Assembly: GCF_007483665.1 (NCBI RefSeq)
Contig: NZ_ML660184.1
Location: 38,922-102,921, forward strand
DNA: 64,000 nucleotides
From: Catellatospora sichuanensis
GTDB taxonomy: Bacteria; Actinomycetota; Actinomycetes; Mycobacteriales; Micromonosporaceae
Direction of reading: 5' to 3'
Shown here: one piece after another, positions 62,775 to 64,000 of the stretch
How the letters are laid out: every line of letters begins with the position of its first letter
How positions within the stretch are numbered: the first letter of the stretch is position 1
The notes under the pieces: model-generated
What the model was told of the DNA's origin: nothing
Seen by the model: only the letters and a program-made list of their open reading frames with translations
Databases searched by the model: none
Made by a program: the position numbers and the translations under genes

Positions 62775-63799
62775 GCTTTCACGCCCTTCCTCTTCGCGAT
62801 CTTCCCGTCCGCCGACCGGAGACTCCGGGTGAACAGGAAGTTGACGATGCTGAATATCATGATCATGATGAAGAGCAGCCAGGCGACCGTGGCGGCGCGG
62901 CCCAGCTCGAACTTCATGTAGAACTGCTCCATCAGGAACATGGTCACCGTCTGCGACTGGCGGTCCGAGCCGCCGAGCAGCGGGTTGCCGCCACCGGTGA
63001 ACAGCAGCGGCTCACCGTAGAGCTGCAGGCCGCCGATGGTCGAGATGATGGTCACGAAGATGATCGTGGGCCGCAGCATGGGCACCGTCATGGTCCAGAA
63101 CTGCCGCCAGGCCGACGCGCCGTCGATCGACGCCGACTCGTAGATGTCACGCGGGATGGACTGCATCGCGGCCAGGAAGATCAGCGCGTTGTAGCCGGTC
63201 CAGCGCCAGTCCACCATCGAGGAGATCGCCACCCACGACGACCAGCTGTGCGCCGTCCAGTCGATCGGATCGACGCCGACCAGGCCGAGGACCCAGTTGA
63301 TCAGACCGAAGTCGCGGTTGTACAGCTGGGCGAAGACGATGGAGACCGCGGCGACCGAGGTGATGTTCGGGATCAGCACGCCCATCCGCAGCAGCGTCCG
63401 GCCGCGCAGGCGCTTGTTCAGCGCGTTCGCCAGGATCAGCGCGAGGATCAGCTGCGGGATCGTGGACATGAGGAACATCGCGATCGTGTTGACGACCGAG
63501 TTCCAGAAGTCCTCGTCGCCGAGGAACATCTCGAAGTTCTCGAATCCGACGAACTTCGCGGTCTCGACGGTGGAGCCGAGATCCCAGTCGTAGAGCGACA
63601 TCCGCAGTGTGTAGATCAGGGGCCAGAGGCCGAAGATCCCGAACACCACGAAGAACGGCGCGATGTAGAGGTACGGGGAGTATTTGATGTCGAGCCGCCC
63701 GAGCACTCCCTTGCTCCGCTGCGGTTCCGTGGGCGGCTTCGACCCACCCCTGCGATGCCCCGGCGCGACCTCAGGTCGCGTGGAGGATTGCACTGTCAT
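62771..63799 (-). CDS. Sugar ABC transporter permease (CebF/MalF type)
   Basis: 342 residues. A long hydrophilic N terminus precedes YLYIAPFFVVFGIFGLWPLIYTLRMSLYDW; the EAA loop reads IPRDIYESASIDGASAWRQFWTMTVPMLRPT. The start is ATG 63799, with AGGAG five bases upstream; a GTG two codons earlier overlaps that site. The expected binding-protein gene would lie upstream, beyond the right edge, and no ATPase gene is present, in line with use of a shared MsiK-type ATPase. Confidence 0.91.
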   Translation of the reverse strand: MTVQSSTRPEVAPGHRRGGSKPPTEPQRSKGVLGRLDIKYSPYLYIAPFFVVFGIFGLWPLIYTLRMSLYDWDLGSTVETAKFVGFENFEMFLGDEDFWNSVVNTIAMFLMSTIPQLILALILANALNKRLRGRTLLRMGVLIPNITSVAAVSIVFAQLYNRDFGLINWVLGLVGVDPIDWTAHSWSSWVAISSMVDWRWTGYNALIFLAAMQSIPRDIYESASIDGASAWRQFWTMTVPMLRPTIIFVTIISTIGGLQLYGEPLLFTGGGNPLLGGSDRQSQTVTMFLMEQFYMKFELGRAATVAWLLFIMIMIFSIVNFLFTRSLRSADGKIAKRKGVKA

Positions 63800-64000
63800 G
63801 ACCACTCCTGTGCTTGCCGGCCGGCGGAGTCCGCGGTCGCCGTCCGTTCGGTGACCCCCGCAGCGAGCGGGAGGGCCGCCGTCAAGGGACTGCGGTAGCG
63901 GGCGACCCAGATGGTTGCGACTGCCATGGCCGGGGTGGGGGGGGGGGGGGGGCCCCCCCCCCCCCGGGGCAGGGGGGGGGGGGAAGTGGGGGCGGGGGTG
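63800..64000. other. Upstream region ending in homopolymer runs
   Basis: 63800-63935 is ordinary GC-rich sequence with no gene recognised. From about 63936 the sequence becomes runs of G (16) and C (13) and further G runs to the end. This does not look like genomic DNA and probably marks poor sequence at a contig edge. Confidence 0.7.

Overview
This is high-GC DNA with GTG and TTG starts, GTGA/ATGA stop-start overlaps and many leaderless-looking promoters. That points to an actinomycete, and the saccharolytic gene set suits a soil organism of the Micromonosporaceae type. The family assignment is inference, not proof. No rRNA, tRNA, insertion sequence, phage gene or CRISPR array was recognised.

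Layout. 1-7.7 kb: a fused ABC exporter, a Bcp peroxiredoxin, a small cupin, a secreted GH6-CBM2 cellulase, an AEC permease and a 4-coumarate-CoA-ligase-like enzyme. 7.9-13.4 kb: two paralogous secreted RCC1 propellers, an Asp-box membrane protein and a PAC2 protein, with a decayed PAC2 fragment in front of the second propeller. 13.5-22.8 kb: a membrane protein and TetR regulator with operators in both divergent promoters, a CocE-type hydrolase with an MFS transporter and a second TetR, a DUF6807 protein, a histone-deacetylase-like amidohydrolase, and a P1 peptidase gene broken by a small deletion and frame change. 22.9-29.2 kb: a GH13 alpha-glucosidase, a phosphodiesterase and EamA pair, asd, and small genes. 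29.4-37.4 kb: a five-gene oligopeptide ABC operon in which every junction is an ATGA overlap, divergent from an S9 oligopeptidase.

37.6-48.1 kb is a polysaccharide-use locus: a 2-hydroxyacid dehydrogenase, a sugar ABC operon, a LacI regulator, a Tat-exported PL8 lyase and a GH20 hexosaminidase. LacI-type operators lie before each transcription unit. It probably serves hyaluronan or a chondroitin-like polymer. 48.2-58.8 kb: an alcohol dehydrogenase, a P450, bioFD divergent from bioB-bsaP, a lipoprotein deacetylase, a bacterial nitric oxide synthase with a long tail, and two ACT-domain proteins. 59.4-63.8 kb: a LacI regulator and a cebFG/beta-glucosidase-type operon. The last ~60 bases are G/C homopolymer runs that look like an assembly edge.

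The clearest unexplained structure is intergenic. Several families of inverted repeats sit just after stop codons. One is built on GAAGGTGCCCTTC (five sites). Another is a long GATCG-TCGACTTGCC hairpin (four sites) whose loop is conserved between two distant copies. A third carries GATCGCTGTTTCG arms (two sites). Two further single-copy hairpins have the same GATC-ended design. They behave like terminators, but they are duplicated as sequences, not only as structures.
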